A stretch of 64,000 nucleotides of DNA from Cymodocea nodosa (Eukaryota > Streptophyta > Magnoliopsida > Alismatales > Cymodoceaceae): assembly GCA_036874045.1 (NCBI GenBank), contig JAZBRI010000008.1, forward strand, positions 3,053,001 to 3,117,000, written 5' to 3'. A program made the position numbers and the translations under genes. The notes beneath the pieces were generated by a model. The model made no database searches. It saw only the letters and a program-made list of their open reading frames with translations, and had not been told where the DNA came from. Below, piece by piece: positions 38,187 through 51,100 of this stretch; positions within the stretch are counted from its first letter, which is position 1, and every line of letters starts with the position of its first letter.

Positions 38187-38260
38187 GGTCCCGTAGCTCA
38201 GTTGGTTAGAGCGTTGGTCTTATGAGCCGAAGGTCGCGGGTTCGAGCCCCGCCGGGACCA
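38187..38260 (+). tRNA. tRNA-Ile, anticodon UAU
   Basis: The 74 bases fold into a full cloverleaf. The acceptor stem GGTCCCG pairs with CGGGACC; the D arm is GCTC/GAGC; the anticodon stem is TTGGT/GCCGA (with G-U pairs) around loop CTTATGA; the T arm is GCGGG-TTCGAGC-CCCGC. The discriminator base is A and CCA is not encoded beyond 'ACCA', where the first bases belong to the stem. Anticodon TAT (38221-38223) reads the rare Ile codon AUA. There is no intron. A T6 run at 38274-38279 serves as the Pol III terminator. The A and B boxes are intact. Confidence 0.93.
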
Positions 38261-38273
38261 TCTTTAAATTTCG

Positions 38274-38279
38274 TTTTTT
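38274..38279 (+). terminator. Pol III terminator of the tRNA gene
   Basis: Six T residues begin 14 bases after the mature tRNA 3' end, the usual RNA polymerase III stop. Confidence 0.8.
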
Positions 38280-38621
38280 CTTAAATTCTTTTTTATGAAA
38301 GTCATTTTTGTGGGAATCGAGATTTATTTAAGTTAATGTTAATATAACAAAAAGATACATATAAATTATTCTTTTATAACGAAGTAAATAAAAGACCTTG
38401 GTTATATTAAATTATTTAAGTATCTACAATATTTTATTTTTTTTTATATAAAAAAAATTTACATTACCAAAAACCGTGAAGGTTATCTCACCGGAAGGTG
38501 ACCATACTGTTCTTTTTCTCGTCATATTTTCGTCCCACACCAGACCACCGAGGTCTATCTCTTCACCTCCTCTTCATCTTCCGGCTCTGCTTTGCTCCCT
38601 CGTTTCCTGCCACCGAGGGCG

Positions 38622-41311
38622 ATGAAGAAGGAACTCTTGGCTTCCGCACCATGGAGAGGCGAAAAGCAGCCTGAAAAGTTCGAAGACGCGAAGCTCCGTG
38701 CGACCAACCAACCGGGGGGTACGCCCACCATGTACGTTCCGCGGAAGAGGCACGTTTCCTCCAAAAGCAAGGGCGAGGAGGAGGATCCGCTCGAGATCGA
38801 CCCGGAGCTCAGATACAGCTTCCAGAGGAATTTCCAGGTGATTCGGAAAGATACCCGCTTCGCCGAATGGGTTGGATCCTTTTTCATTGTTGCTTGGGTG
38901 ACTCACAGAATCATGGTGGAAATGATCCATCACTTGTCATTGCTTTCTTTTGAAGTGGTACTGGACTCTCAATGGTGATACTTGGTTTTTAATCATACGC
39001 TTTGGTGCTTTGTGGACTTTCGTCTGTGGTGTATAGCCTGGAGTAAGATTGACCTGTGTTCCTTCTGAGATGATGAAGTTAATAGAATTGAGTTATTTGA
39101 TGCCAGAAACCGGAATGAAGATGTATCTTGGAAATGATGGCATTCTAACTCGTAAGAGATAGATAATAATTGTGCACTTCGTGCTTGACGTTCAATTGCA
39201 ATCACAAAAATTGATCTAAGTCGCAATTTAGTACTACAAAGTGATGTATTCTAGCAAACGTCATTTACATTGCATTCTTATAGGATAAGGATTATGAAGC
39301 TATACTCCAGATATATTACTGTCTTTTTTTAGTTTTCTGCTGCCTATGTTTTAAGCGAACCTTGAATGTCTTGCCATATCATCCACCTTCAAACACTTAA
39401 TTTTTTATAATCACCCTCGATCATGTAAATATCATTGTAAATTTTTAGTACAGGACTTTCTCATGATTCATGAGTCATACGAATATGATATTGTAGCAAA
39501 TTACTTGTATGCAGATGGCAATTAGTATATTAGCTTATGCAGTCACCTATATATGATTTTCCTATAGACATACCAGTGATGTTTGCATTATTTCATTGCC
39601 TTTCTGAAACTCTAATTGATAATATTGTCTTGTATTATTCTTTTCTGCAGTTTCTGCAACGAGTTTTCAGCATAGATACCATCGTGAAACCTCTTCCTCC
39701 TGCAATGGCATATAATGTTTCTCGCAATTTGAGCTTCTTCACAAGTATCTTTACCCAGTTCTTTGGTAAGCTAATTATTGCCACTTCTGGTTGTTTCAAT
39801 GCACCCTACAAAAAAGTTCTTATTAGTGGTTATAATAACTGTACAAGTGCAGATCAAAAGTAATGCACTTCAAAAAAGATTACTCCCCCCCTTGAACAGA
39901 ATCTCCAACATTAGCTTACAGCCAATATCATTTCTTTTTGTTATGCATCAGTTATATGTTTTGTTGACTACCAGTGATAGCGTAGGTGGGTTTTCTTCAC
40001 TTCATGAGTACTAGAAGAGGAAATAACCTAGGTTTAAACTACACAGTATCACCATTCAACTATTAGCAAAAAAAATTCCAATTCAGTTATATGTTTTGTT
40101 CAAGACCTGTCCTTTTAAAAGCAGAGTAGGATTGAGCTAAACTGCAGCAATGGGGCCACTACTTTTGGCCTTGGATTGTGGATTCCATGTTAATGTGTTT
40201 GTCTTCTCGTTTTTTATTTCTGGGTTCCACCTGTGGAACCGTTTCTCTGTTTGAGTTTGCATCTTTTTTTTTCTGCATGGTTATTGATGATGTAACCTGA
40301 ATCTTGTTTTGTGGTTTTAAGTTAATCTCTCTTTACTACTAAAAAAACAGAGTAGGATGAACCGTGTGTTTCCTTCATACCATGCCATGCTGATTTCACT
40401 TTCACAAGTTGGGTTCGAGCAGACATAAACCTGAACCACATATTCCCTTATTGTGATGGTGGTTTATTGCTATTCACTGCAAGTGAAGTCACTTTTTTGC
40501 CGCCATTGTGGGCTGTGCTTATATGTTGATTTTGTGTTGCTGATACTACAGTTATGGACTAAGCAGTTGCCCGTGCAACAGGACATTCATTGCTATGAAG
40601 TCCACATTCTTTTATTTATTCTTGGATATCTATTATTATTAGAGCAATCAATTTGTTGTTTTTGTCGTAGCTTCATTGTGTTTTATAGTATATAATATGC
40701 TCTCTTTGAAATGTTATCAATGCAAAGATATTGATATAGGCCGATGTTCTTATTCAAGGGCATTCTAAAAACTCTGTTTTCCTGGAGCCTTAAAAACGTT
40801 ATATGTGCACTAGACAAGATGTACTTTTTTTAACAAAACAGCGTGGCTTAACATCCAAGCAATCAAAGGAAAACTATGCTTTTTTGATCAAATTGTTTAC
40901 AACTGTCCAATTTAAATGCCAGTAATTGTTAGTTTGGTACTGAGTCATGAATAGGATTAAAAAAGCAAAATGGCTTTCAAATGCCTAAAAATGAGAATAC
41001 TCAATGCATCAAAATTGCAGCTGTAGGAGGACCAATACTGAGGATAAATCACTACTGTCCTGGTTCCATGTTTGTTATTTATATTTATTCTCTGAATGAT
41101 CATCAATTTTGCCCATCAAAATGGAGAAGATATCTACTTATAGATGTGCATCATAATTTTTCATATTTTAATTTTCTTCCATCGATTTATTCACACCAGT
41201 TGCTTATGTGCTCTCCATTGAATTCCGTTACGTGCAGATCCTGAAGGAATCGCCAATGCCCAGAAGTCCCTTGGATTAGGACAGGAAGAGAAGGATCGTC
41301 GTGTTCGCTGA
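38622..41311 (+). CDS. Conserved plant protein of unknown function, 3 exons, 134 aa
   Basis: Exons are 38622-38837, 39651-39765 and 41238-41311 (216+115+74 nt); junctions are CAG|GTGATT...CTGCAG|TTT and TTTG|GTAAGC...GTGCAG|ATCC, and the frame closes exactly at TGA. The protein begins MKKELLASAPWRGEKQPEKF, has a basic then acidic middle (PRKRHVSSKSKGEEEDPLEI), then DPELRYSFQRNFQFLQRVFS and ends GLGQEEKDRRVR. No signal peptide or membrane span is visible. I recall similar anonymous proteins in other plants but no assigned function. The sharp motif content and clean splicing make it a real gene. ATG at 38622 is the first in frame that fits; an in-frame TTG lies upstream. It shares the plus strand with RABA2 and is convergent with the next gene. 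Confidence 0.85.
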
Positions 41312-42734
41312 AAAAAAAACTGTACTTGTTGGATCTTCCGATGTTGAAGCGCTTGTTTCCAGAGTGTCTGTGATTGATTGCGCATCTCCTTTTTGACCCT
41401 TTCAACTTTTAAGCTTTGTACATTTAGGACAAGCTTGCACCATTTCATTCTGAATCCAATCATAATAAGTACATGGTATTAATTTCTTCGTTAAAATCTA
41501 TCAATTATAATAGTTGGGTTGATGAGAACCAATGATGTTCTTAATGCTTATCAAGATTTCATCCTTGAAAAGTTGATCCTGCTAAAATTTGATGGGTTTT
41601 CTTGAGAATTTGTTCTATGCAGATTTTGGAAGGGTGTCCGACTCAACAGTGGGAGGCAGGAATTTTAACTAGTCCTCTGAAGGAAAAAGGAAAATGCTCA
41701 TATTTCTTTTTTCAGGATACGGTGAAAGAAACCAAGCTGTTGGAGTTAGTCAATAGGGTAACTGCTGAGCAATAATACATCAGCAATCGAGTTGTGTTGC
41801 ATATTTATTGTGTCAAATAATTATATTATTGTATTTATCATATTTTCATATAATTCAATGAAATTATTGTTAATTATTTATAACACTATAAATTCAAGTA
41901 TATAGGAAATATATTTGCATCTAGTTTTATATTTATATATTTAGTATTTAGTTTTTAATTTTGAACGTGTATAACTAAGTAATAACTATGTTGAATTAGG
42001 TGATTATCATGTTAAACTGTGTCAAAATAAGAGTATATTTATTATATAAATCTTTCAAGATTGTTTTAGAAAATATATCATAGATAATTATCGCATTTTT
42101 GTATTTTGTCATGTAATAATTGTAGGCCATCACAAATCCCATTGGAATCGATATTGGATAATATAATTGATTTTCTCCTATTTTATAAGACCTTTAAAGA
42201 AAATTTCCTGAATTCAAATTTAAATAAAAATTACCAATATAAAAAAAAAGACGTACCCCATTGGGAATCGTCATCAATGTCTTAGTTCATTGTTCCCACA
42301 TGAGTAAGCAACATATTAATGAAATATGCATGATGCATCCCTACTTGCATGTTCTTATCAATTATCACCAAGGTGTTGTATTTGAAAATGTTTTTTCTTT
42401 TTTAAAGAATTTCAACGTATCATGAAAAAACTTATTTTTGAGAAAGTTAGGTCTTGTAACTTTCCCTTGAAACAATTCTTTGGTTCGAAACCACACAAAA
42501 ACTACTCTACTTTTTTGGAAAATTGTCTTTCTTTGTACGTGTTTCTTTGCACAAGTGCTTATCAATGAGTAGTCTTGTCATGTGAAATTTTCTCAACGTG
42601 GGGACAAGTGAATGGAGTATGCACTAATATAAAGTTACTATCATATGCTCCTTGACAATTTCTCAATTGCCAAAAAAGAGGTATTCATCGTCAACCAGCA
42701 GTAATTATAATAATTAAAAAAAAAACCCTGAACT
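41312..42734. other. Spacer between convergent gene ends
   Basis: The stretch holds the 3' UTRs of the unknown plus-strand gene and of the minus-strand thioredoxin-fold gene. The middle is AT-rich and has no supported ORF. Confidence 0.6.
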
Positions 42735-45700
42735 CTAGTTTCCGGTGGAATATGTTTGGAACAGATATGATAAGATTTTTTTATAATCACCCATTTTTGC
42801 TCCGGTGTTGGGGTCTACGAGATAAGGCACCTGCAAGAAATCGAATGCCTTAGATGGCCGAACCTTTTGATAGGGAATAGCGATGCGTCACATTTGCGAG
42901 GAATTTATTATAATAACTCTAGCTTGCATACCTCTTTGGAGCCAGATGTCTGAACCAGAAGTTTATTTCTAGTTGAACCTTTAGCAACATTATGGAGGAC
43001 ATAAGGAAGTTCCAATTCACAAAGTGCCTCACGGACAAGTCTTGCATACTGCGTAGTAGGCAAACAAGGAAATGGTTATAAGCTGTTTACTTCATGGAGT
43101 TCAAGTAAAATGGTATCCCAACCAGATTGTTTTCGTAAGAGAAAAGCTCTAGTTTTGCTGAAGGTGCCTCTTTTCGTGCTCTGTCCCATAAAGCCATCCC
43201 TCTCCCTGCTCGAAGAATGGTTGGCATCCATCCGGTGAACAATGTGCTGTAGTTTGTGGAAAAAGTCACTAATGCCAAGAAAGTGATGCTGTTTTCAAAT
43301 TATGTCAATTATCAAATGGAAACATCATCTAACTGATCAGAGCTAATTTTTCTTGTTTTCATATTCTGCAGGTGTATGTATCTTTCACTAGAGTATCCGA
43401 TGAGACTCATCAAAGAATGCCTTCCATTGAAAAACGATTTTGTTCTAGGATTTGATACTAAAGAATGCATGACAATAGAGTTTGATTAAATTGAGCATGA
43501 TAATTGAACGTAGTAAATTGACAATAAATAAGTTCTTAGAAGTATTGACTCCCAACTAAAAGTTGGAGTTTTCTCCAACAGTCTAAACTTAACTTAAAAA
43601 CAGCGATGATGAAAACAAAATTGAGAATGAATTTTACAAGGATTTAAGACTCTGCTATAGGGGTGACAAAATCATCGCACATCAATTTAATGAATTCAGT
43701 CATCACAACTTTCATTTATTTTCCTCTTTTAACTAATCAAGCATTCTACAAGAGGTCATTTCTGTTCATTTTTTATCATTCTCAATTTATATCCAATATT
43801 TACTAGAAAAAGATTCACTTGGAAAGCAAGGTACATGAGAAAGTGGAGAATGGTATTCCTTCAAAAGTTCAATAATTATATCGCATGCACTGATATACAG
43901 CCTCTTAGGATCACTCTTGTCTTGCAAGATTTAAGAACGGTTTCCTATATCATCAAAAATTAAATAATCAAACAATGTTGGGTACTACTATTTACAACGT
44001 CTAAGATAGTTACCTTTCTAACAATCCAAAAGATGGTTCTCTTCCATGACCATATTCTTGAAATAGATATTTAACAATATCACCTGCATATATTGAAAAA
44101 AAAGGAAAACCAATGATTTATAATTAATATGGAATATAAGATTAACCAGAGAAAAATCATTCGTTAGGAAATCACAGTGAGCAAAAACAAAATATCCCTA
44201 GGATAACTACACTGAGCTAGAAAGAGCCAATAGTTAAACTAATTGGCAAGTGGATCATTCCATACACTTTGGCACTTTGCCAAGTTGCCAAACGTTACTT
44301 TGGAAGATAAAATTGATTTTAGGGTTAAAAATGACATTTTCTTGCAAATCTTAGCTTTTTTTTTGGAAACATTTGGTCATTTTTTTATATACTAGTCATT
44401 TACTCAGAGTCTTTTTCACATAAGTTAGGCCTTGTAAAGCCTCTTGCTAGTACACTATCCTTGGCTCATGCATAAATTGACTAAGTACTTCAATAATGTA
44501 AGTGATACCTAGATGTGTAATAGTTAGATATATTAGTTTCTGAATGAGTCATTTATAAATGGTTAATATCTTCCAATACAAGTATGACTTGTCTTGGAAA
44601 TTCAAGCTCTAATCTATTAGGCTACTAGGATAGACCCAGACATGCACCTAAGTAGATCAATTTCTTATAAGAGATCTAATGTATGATTCCTTTGAGATAA
44701 CACCGTCTTATTTTTAGCATATGCAAATGTAATACCCAAAAAGTACTTAAGTCAACCCATGCCTTTGGTAATAAAGTGATTCTCAAGGTAATCCTTTGTT
44801 TGTTGGATACCTACAATGTTACCACCAATAAGTAGAATATCATTCACATATACTATTTGATTATCCTAAAGATGATCTAACTTATCAACCTAACAACAAC
44901 ACAAAACACATCACATATTATAAGACTTATCAAATTAATGATCTAACAAAAACATTCCTAGTGGCACCACTATTTTTATTAATATCTTATTTTAAAAATA
45001 AAAATAAAAATAATTATATAATTAGCTAATTTACAATATAATCTATTATACATTAAAATTTTAAATTAATTTGAGTTATATTTATTATGATATGTTTACA
45101 TAAAAATTGATGGTTAAAATTTAATTGAAAATGTCGAATGTTAAGACCTTTAGATTAAGAATTAATAATTATTTAATGTAAAAAATTAATTAATTTAAAT
45201 ATTATATGACCAGGGATTTAGTTTTAACAATGATTGTTCAGTGAAAGAAATCTGAACCCAGGCCACAAATGATAAAAACACTATGGGTCTACAGAAGAAG
45301 ATGGCCTTTTAGGTTGATTTGAACCTTCCGGAGGTAGGGGAAGGTTGACAAATGGAAGCCACCCTCATAAATGTCGAGCAGATACTACATAACCCTATTC
45401 ATAGCTGTTCAGCTGAAGAAACCACCAGCCAGGATGACCGGTGGCAAGGAAGAAGGCAGTCACCCCTGTCGGCGTCTGTAACAACCAAAACAGCCCCTAT
45501 GATGGGCTGCAAATCAGGTCGAGCCTCAGAGGAAGTTTCTAGCAGCAGCACCTGTAGCCTTTCGCCACTCCTGTTCTGTTCGATTGCAGGGGCTGGAAGG
45601 GGCAAAGGCAGATAGGGAAGGCCTGGGCGAGCCTTCTTGCAACGGCCGATTGTGAGGATCAGTGGGCTAGGGAGAGAAAATGGGAGGAAGGGGCCTGAAG

Positions 45701-46966
45701 ATGTCAGAGGCAGTGGGGATGAGGTGGGATGCGGTAGGTGGCTGACGGTGAAGAGTGGGAGGATCAGTTAAGGTGTGCGTGCGTGTAGCTAAAAGGTGGT
45801 TAGTGTTAAGAATAAATGAATATCCAACAATAACACAGAATACATTAGATAATGTAAAACTTACCAAATTAATGATCTAACAAAAAACTTTCCTGGGGAC
45901 GACACTATTTTATTAATAATTTATTTTAAAAATAAAAGATAATTATATAATTATCTAATTTATTATATAATCTACTATGCATGAAATTTTCATGTTAATC
46001 TCAATCATATTTATTATTATATGTTCACTTAAAAAATCAATAGTTAAAATTTAACTAAAAAGTGTTAAATTTTAAGACCTTTAGATCAAGAATCAATATT
46101 TATTTGATCTATGTAAAATTTTATCATGTACTTGTAATCATCTAATTATAGAATTCATATGGTTACTTTTATCCTTTCATGGATTTATAGGAAAAAATTA
46201 AAAAATCACTAAGAAAATTGCCTAATGTCGCCATTAGGAAATCCTCCTACATTAGTTTAATACTCATCTGAATTAGAACCATATGATACATTAAAGAAAC
46301 TATGCAGATAAGCAGTCGTGTGGGAAAATGAATTATAGACACTTTTGAGTAGATGTTGCAAGTCTAACTAGTGCATTACGTAAATAGATAGTCTGTAATT
46401 ACACACTAAACTCAAAACAAAGTACTTGATTTTAAAGGCAATGATATCATGTCCAATTTCTAGATGAGGCACTAACATCTTTAGCAAGTACAAAGAAATC
46501 CCTAAGCAGACATCCTTGCTAAGAAGTACAACTGATAGATATGGTCAAAACAGCAGCAAAGCTTAGTGACTTACCGCTTTCATACATTGACAACCCAGTG
46601 TTTGGATCAACTAAAAGAGGAAATCTGCATCAAATGTATGAAAATCACTCAAAACACGTGCATAAACAGTCACATAAAAAGCAATAGAAAGTAACAAAGA
46701 ACAGCTTGTGAAATTAATTATGAAAGTTAAGGTTCAAGATGGACCAGATGCATTTGCCACCAAAGTATAGGGCAAGATGACACATAGAAGTGTGCACAAG
46801 TCTCACCCTGCGTTCATCTCTGGCATCCATTCGTAGCTCATTTCATTTAAGATTGTGTTGCCGAATACACTTTTCTTCATATTCAAAATTAATCTGCTTT
46901 TGGGGCTTAAGTGGTATACGTTATGGCTACTTCCCCTAACTGGCTTAATGTGAAGAACGAGCAAAT

Positions 46967-47011
<45 letters not shown>

Positions 47012-48161
47012 TTTTGATATTGAAATACTTTGAAGATTTTCGGATTGTTGAAATTGCTTACTGTTCCTTTTCTCCAATTTTCCTTACTATTTGTCGATGC
47101 CTTAATGATCCTTTAGGGCATGGGTATACCTGCATATAACACATGATTAGTAAAATCCATTAGAACCACATGAAAATATACACTTTTTATTGTCTAATCT
47201 ACACTAGGGAACTTACATGAATAAAATTTTCACATATAATTTGTAAGCAATAGGAATAACATAAACTTCAAAAAAGAAAAGAATGGTTGATGAATGATCA
47301 CATGGTAAAGGACATTAATTCATGGATGCAAGTCATTGTTTTCAGTTTTTGTTCATAGGAGATGTGAGCAATAAAGACTAAAAAAGGGTAAACCCAATGT
47401 AGAAGTCCCATCAAGTGCCAAGTGGGCATTGATTGATAATTATCAATAAACAAAAGAAGACGAAACTATGATTTAAGCTGCATTTTGGTTGTGACCAACA
47501 ATGAAGGATTGCACGACTACAGGTCAAAAACTAATGAAAATTTCAAATTAAACTCCAAGACTCATGATTAATCTTATTATTTTCTTCCTTTTTTCTCTGC
47601 AAAATTTCTTCTCTACAGCATTTATGCAATTTATTTTTAGATAAATAATATACTTGTAGTGCTGCATAGCGAATGAGGGATGACAAATGAAAAACTATTA
47701 TTTACCTCTACAGAAAGATCCAGTTCTGTCATTGCCTCTCGCACTCTTCTACAAAATGGGCAAGCCTCTGTTCACATATAATATTTAAAGCATCCTGCTG
47801 TAGATCATTGTTGTCCTTATAACCAAAAATATAACCTAATAATATTGTGACTAAAAACTGCAGTATTACAAGAATATTGTCATATTAATGCATGGAGCAA
47901 TTTCATATCAACAAGCAACGCCATCATCCCTAATTGAATTTCCAAGGTATTCTGAGATGTCAATTCAGCCTTCTTAAAAAAATATAGAGATTGCCACTCA
48001 AGAAAAAGGATAGTTAGATGTATGAGCAAATATTTTGATAATGGTAGTTTCCACCTTTATCAGGATTCAAACTTTGATAAGAACTACGAGTACTATTGTT
48101 TTCAACCAGTTATAACATATGTATAAGCAAATTTCAAATCAAAACATTTGAAAGAAATTAT

Positions 48162-48194
<33 letters not shown>

Positions 48195-51100
48195 GCTGAT
48201 CATGACTTATCTGAGTTAAAAAACATGTGGCAAGAAAAAAAATCTCACCAAATTCATATAGTTGCAGCAGCTGAGAGTGATCCTTGGTAAATTCCTTTTT
48301 ATTATCATTTCCAACTAGAGAGGCGGAACCCCATGGTAATCGTGCTAGACTAGATAATGAAGATGTTGCAATCTAGAATAAAAGGAGCAGCAGACAAACC
48401 AAAAAAAGGGAATTAGATGGGGCATAATTATTGCTATTTTTTATTTAGCCAAATTTATTTATGCATCAAACACAACAGAACACGTTTTCCAGCATAGAAC
48501 CAATAGCATCTATTACAGATAATGGACGTTTTTCCCCAAAAGTAAAGATGGAAAAAATCATGGAAATTCAAAATAATCACTTCCAAATAAGAGAATTCAT
48601 AATGACAATTGTGCACATGAATTTAATCTTTTCTCTAGATTATAAAAAAAAACAATTGGATCATGCAGACATAAACTATGCAGTGGTGGAACTAGGATTT
48701 TAGAGGACGAAGGGCACTATGTATAAGCATAAATATTGGCACAAAGAATACAACAATAGAATATTTTTAAATATAAAAGTCTAACAATTGTCATAAAAAT
48801 AAACAACAAAAACGTGCAACACTCATCTTATAGAGTATCTTGTCGAGAAAAACTATGACAAGATAAATAATAAGGTGCATCTTTTTCTACACTACTCTAA
48901 GTAGACATATTCATTAAACCACGTAGGATTAAAAGGACAATGTTTTGACCCAAACTCTATCCATGGAAAAATATGTCTACAAGGTTGAGAAGCATTCTTC
49001 TATAAATAAGCACATCTAACTTTAGCAATGCCATTATATCATAACTATCTATTGGACGTTGTAATCTAGGATCTGAATCTTCCACTTTTAATTTGTCAGA
49101 TGTATGATGGATATGAAAAATTAAAACTGTATTCAGAAAGATTTGGATATAGATATTTTTGGATATTTGTTGAGTATCAAATAAGAATGCAAACAAATAT
49201 GAATAACCTAAACAAATTATAAAAATAGAAGTATTCATCAAATAAATTATAAATCAAGAATGTTTTAAAATGAACTAATATCAATGGTTAGAATATTTTG
49301 TATTTTTCCAATTTTTAAATGTTTATATGATAACCACATATTAGAATGTAACTATTTTATTTTTGGTTGAATAAAAATAAAATGAGGACCATATGTAACT
49401 AGGTATTTGATAATATTAAAAAAATTATTTTCGTTGTTATCATTATATTATTTAAATAATTGTTAATTTTAATTAAATATATTTATTTGACATGATTACA
49501 ACATTTGTAAGTATAATATTATCAATATGTATTGTTGTGTATCTTTTTTACTTAAATGTGTTGTAGGTGTAGTGGCTAAAAATTTCCCAAGGTCAAAAGG
49601 CATCAAGGTTCCAATCCCATAAATCATACATTTTTACAATTGATATAGAAAAAAATTTTGAATATCCATATTTTATTTGAAAATATTAATAATATATGTA
49701 TTTGTATTTGAATCCAGAAAATTTAAGAAAACAACATTCGTATCCAGATTTGTATTTGACTAAATATCTATACCAAATATTTGTATTCAGAGAAATCTAA
49801 ATTTAAATCTGAATTCATTCTGAATATTTGAATCTGTATTGCATCCCAAGGTGTGTCATTTGCAAGAGCGCTAAGGAAGTGTGTTGTGCACGTTCCATGT
49901 TCTTTGAGACATTTTATTCTAAGATAAATTGCAAAGTTAGTCTAAGGGAAAAAATGGACAAGACACAAAATGTAAATATTTAATACAATATACACTTTTT
50001 GTAAATTTCACACATGGCATGTGCCCTGTGTCCCATGTACCTGGGTCTCCCATTGAAACTTGTCACAATGGATGTACTCTGGTCTTCTAAGCCACATAAA
50101 ACCATACATAATGTTACAAGTATCTATTAAATCTCAAAAAATGTATACAAGTGTTTGAATTTGAGAATGAGGACCTCTTGAAATTGGATATCCAGATCCC
50201 TTAAGCTAGGTGATGTAGAAGATATATTTAGAATAAAAACAACCACCATAATATGAAACTCTAAGACTCAGACATACCATGAGGAGCATGGTCCTTAGTA
50301 CCATAAAAGGAAACTCAAAATCTAGAATATCATTTTTAGTCACTTCCAATTAAGAGAATTGATAGTGACAATGTGCACATGAATTTGTTCTTGTTTCTAG
50401 ATTTAAAAAAATAAACACTTGGATCATGGCCAAGTAAACTATGTTTGTCACAATGGACTCTAGCTTTCTAATCCATGTAAACCCACACTATAATTAGATC
50501 TGTTAGAACTATCTATTAGATCTTAAAATGCACGCTACATAAGTTCTCATCATTATAATTTATGATGTATTTAAGGTTTTGGATTTGAGAATGGGAACCT
50601 CTAGAAATCAGAGAAGATCATGATCCCTTAAGATAAGAGCCATACAAGACATATCCAGTGTAAAAACAATCACCATCATATGAAGCTCAGAGTCTTAGAC
50701 ATACCTCAAGAATATCATTTCTCTGTTGAGAAGGATCCCCTCCCTGCTTGCACAACAAAAACAAGGATGGTTACATTAACAGTACTACAATGATATTAAC
50801 AAACAATCCAATTCACAGGCACCTGAATTCAAATTGTTACTTTTTTTTTAGCACAAAAAGCTTAAGTTAAAATACTTTGGCAACAATCACAATACTTTCA
50901 AAGGTAAGAATCAGGAAGAACCATATAATTTTTACAACAACAGTAAAATCATAACTTATCGAGACAATTGCAAACAGATTTAGAACAAAACTCTTGTCCG
51001 GGCAATGTCACATACAAATACGGGGCGGACTTACCCCTGTGCCACCTGTTGACAAAAAAGAGGTTAAACAACAAACATATGAACCAAAAACAAACATATG

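Larger units (their letters stand above)
48575..50705. repeat. Tandem duplication of ~370 bp in intron 2, first copy split by an insertion
   Basis: Module A (CACTTCCAA-TAAGAGAATT ... GTGCACATGAATTT ... TTGGATCATG) is at 48580-48667 and again at 50340-50428. Module B (TGTCACAATGGA ... GAATGRGRACCTCT ... CCCTTAAG ... AGACATACC) is at 50061-50280 and again at 50447-50705. So the order is A-[insert]-B-A-B. Copy 2 is continuous; copy 1 is broken at 48681-50055. The right end of copy 2 abuts the exon 2 donor. Confidence 0.8.

Noticed and set aside
44014..44083. Possible frameshift in exon 7 of the thioredoxin-fold gene
   Set aside because: On rereading across the line break the exon is 70 nt and reads GHGREPSFGLLE in frame; both neighbouring exon phases agree with this.
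45352..45615. 87-aa plus-strand ORF in intron 6
   Set aside because: It lies between two direct repeats in a repeat structure, has no domain, and is antisense-overlapped by a similar ORF.
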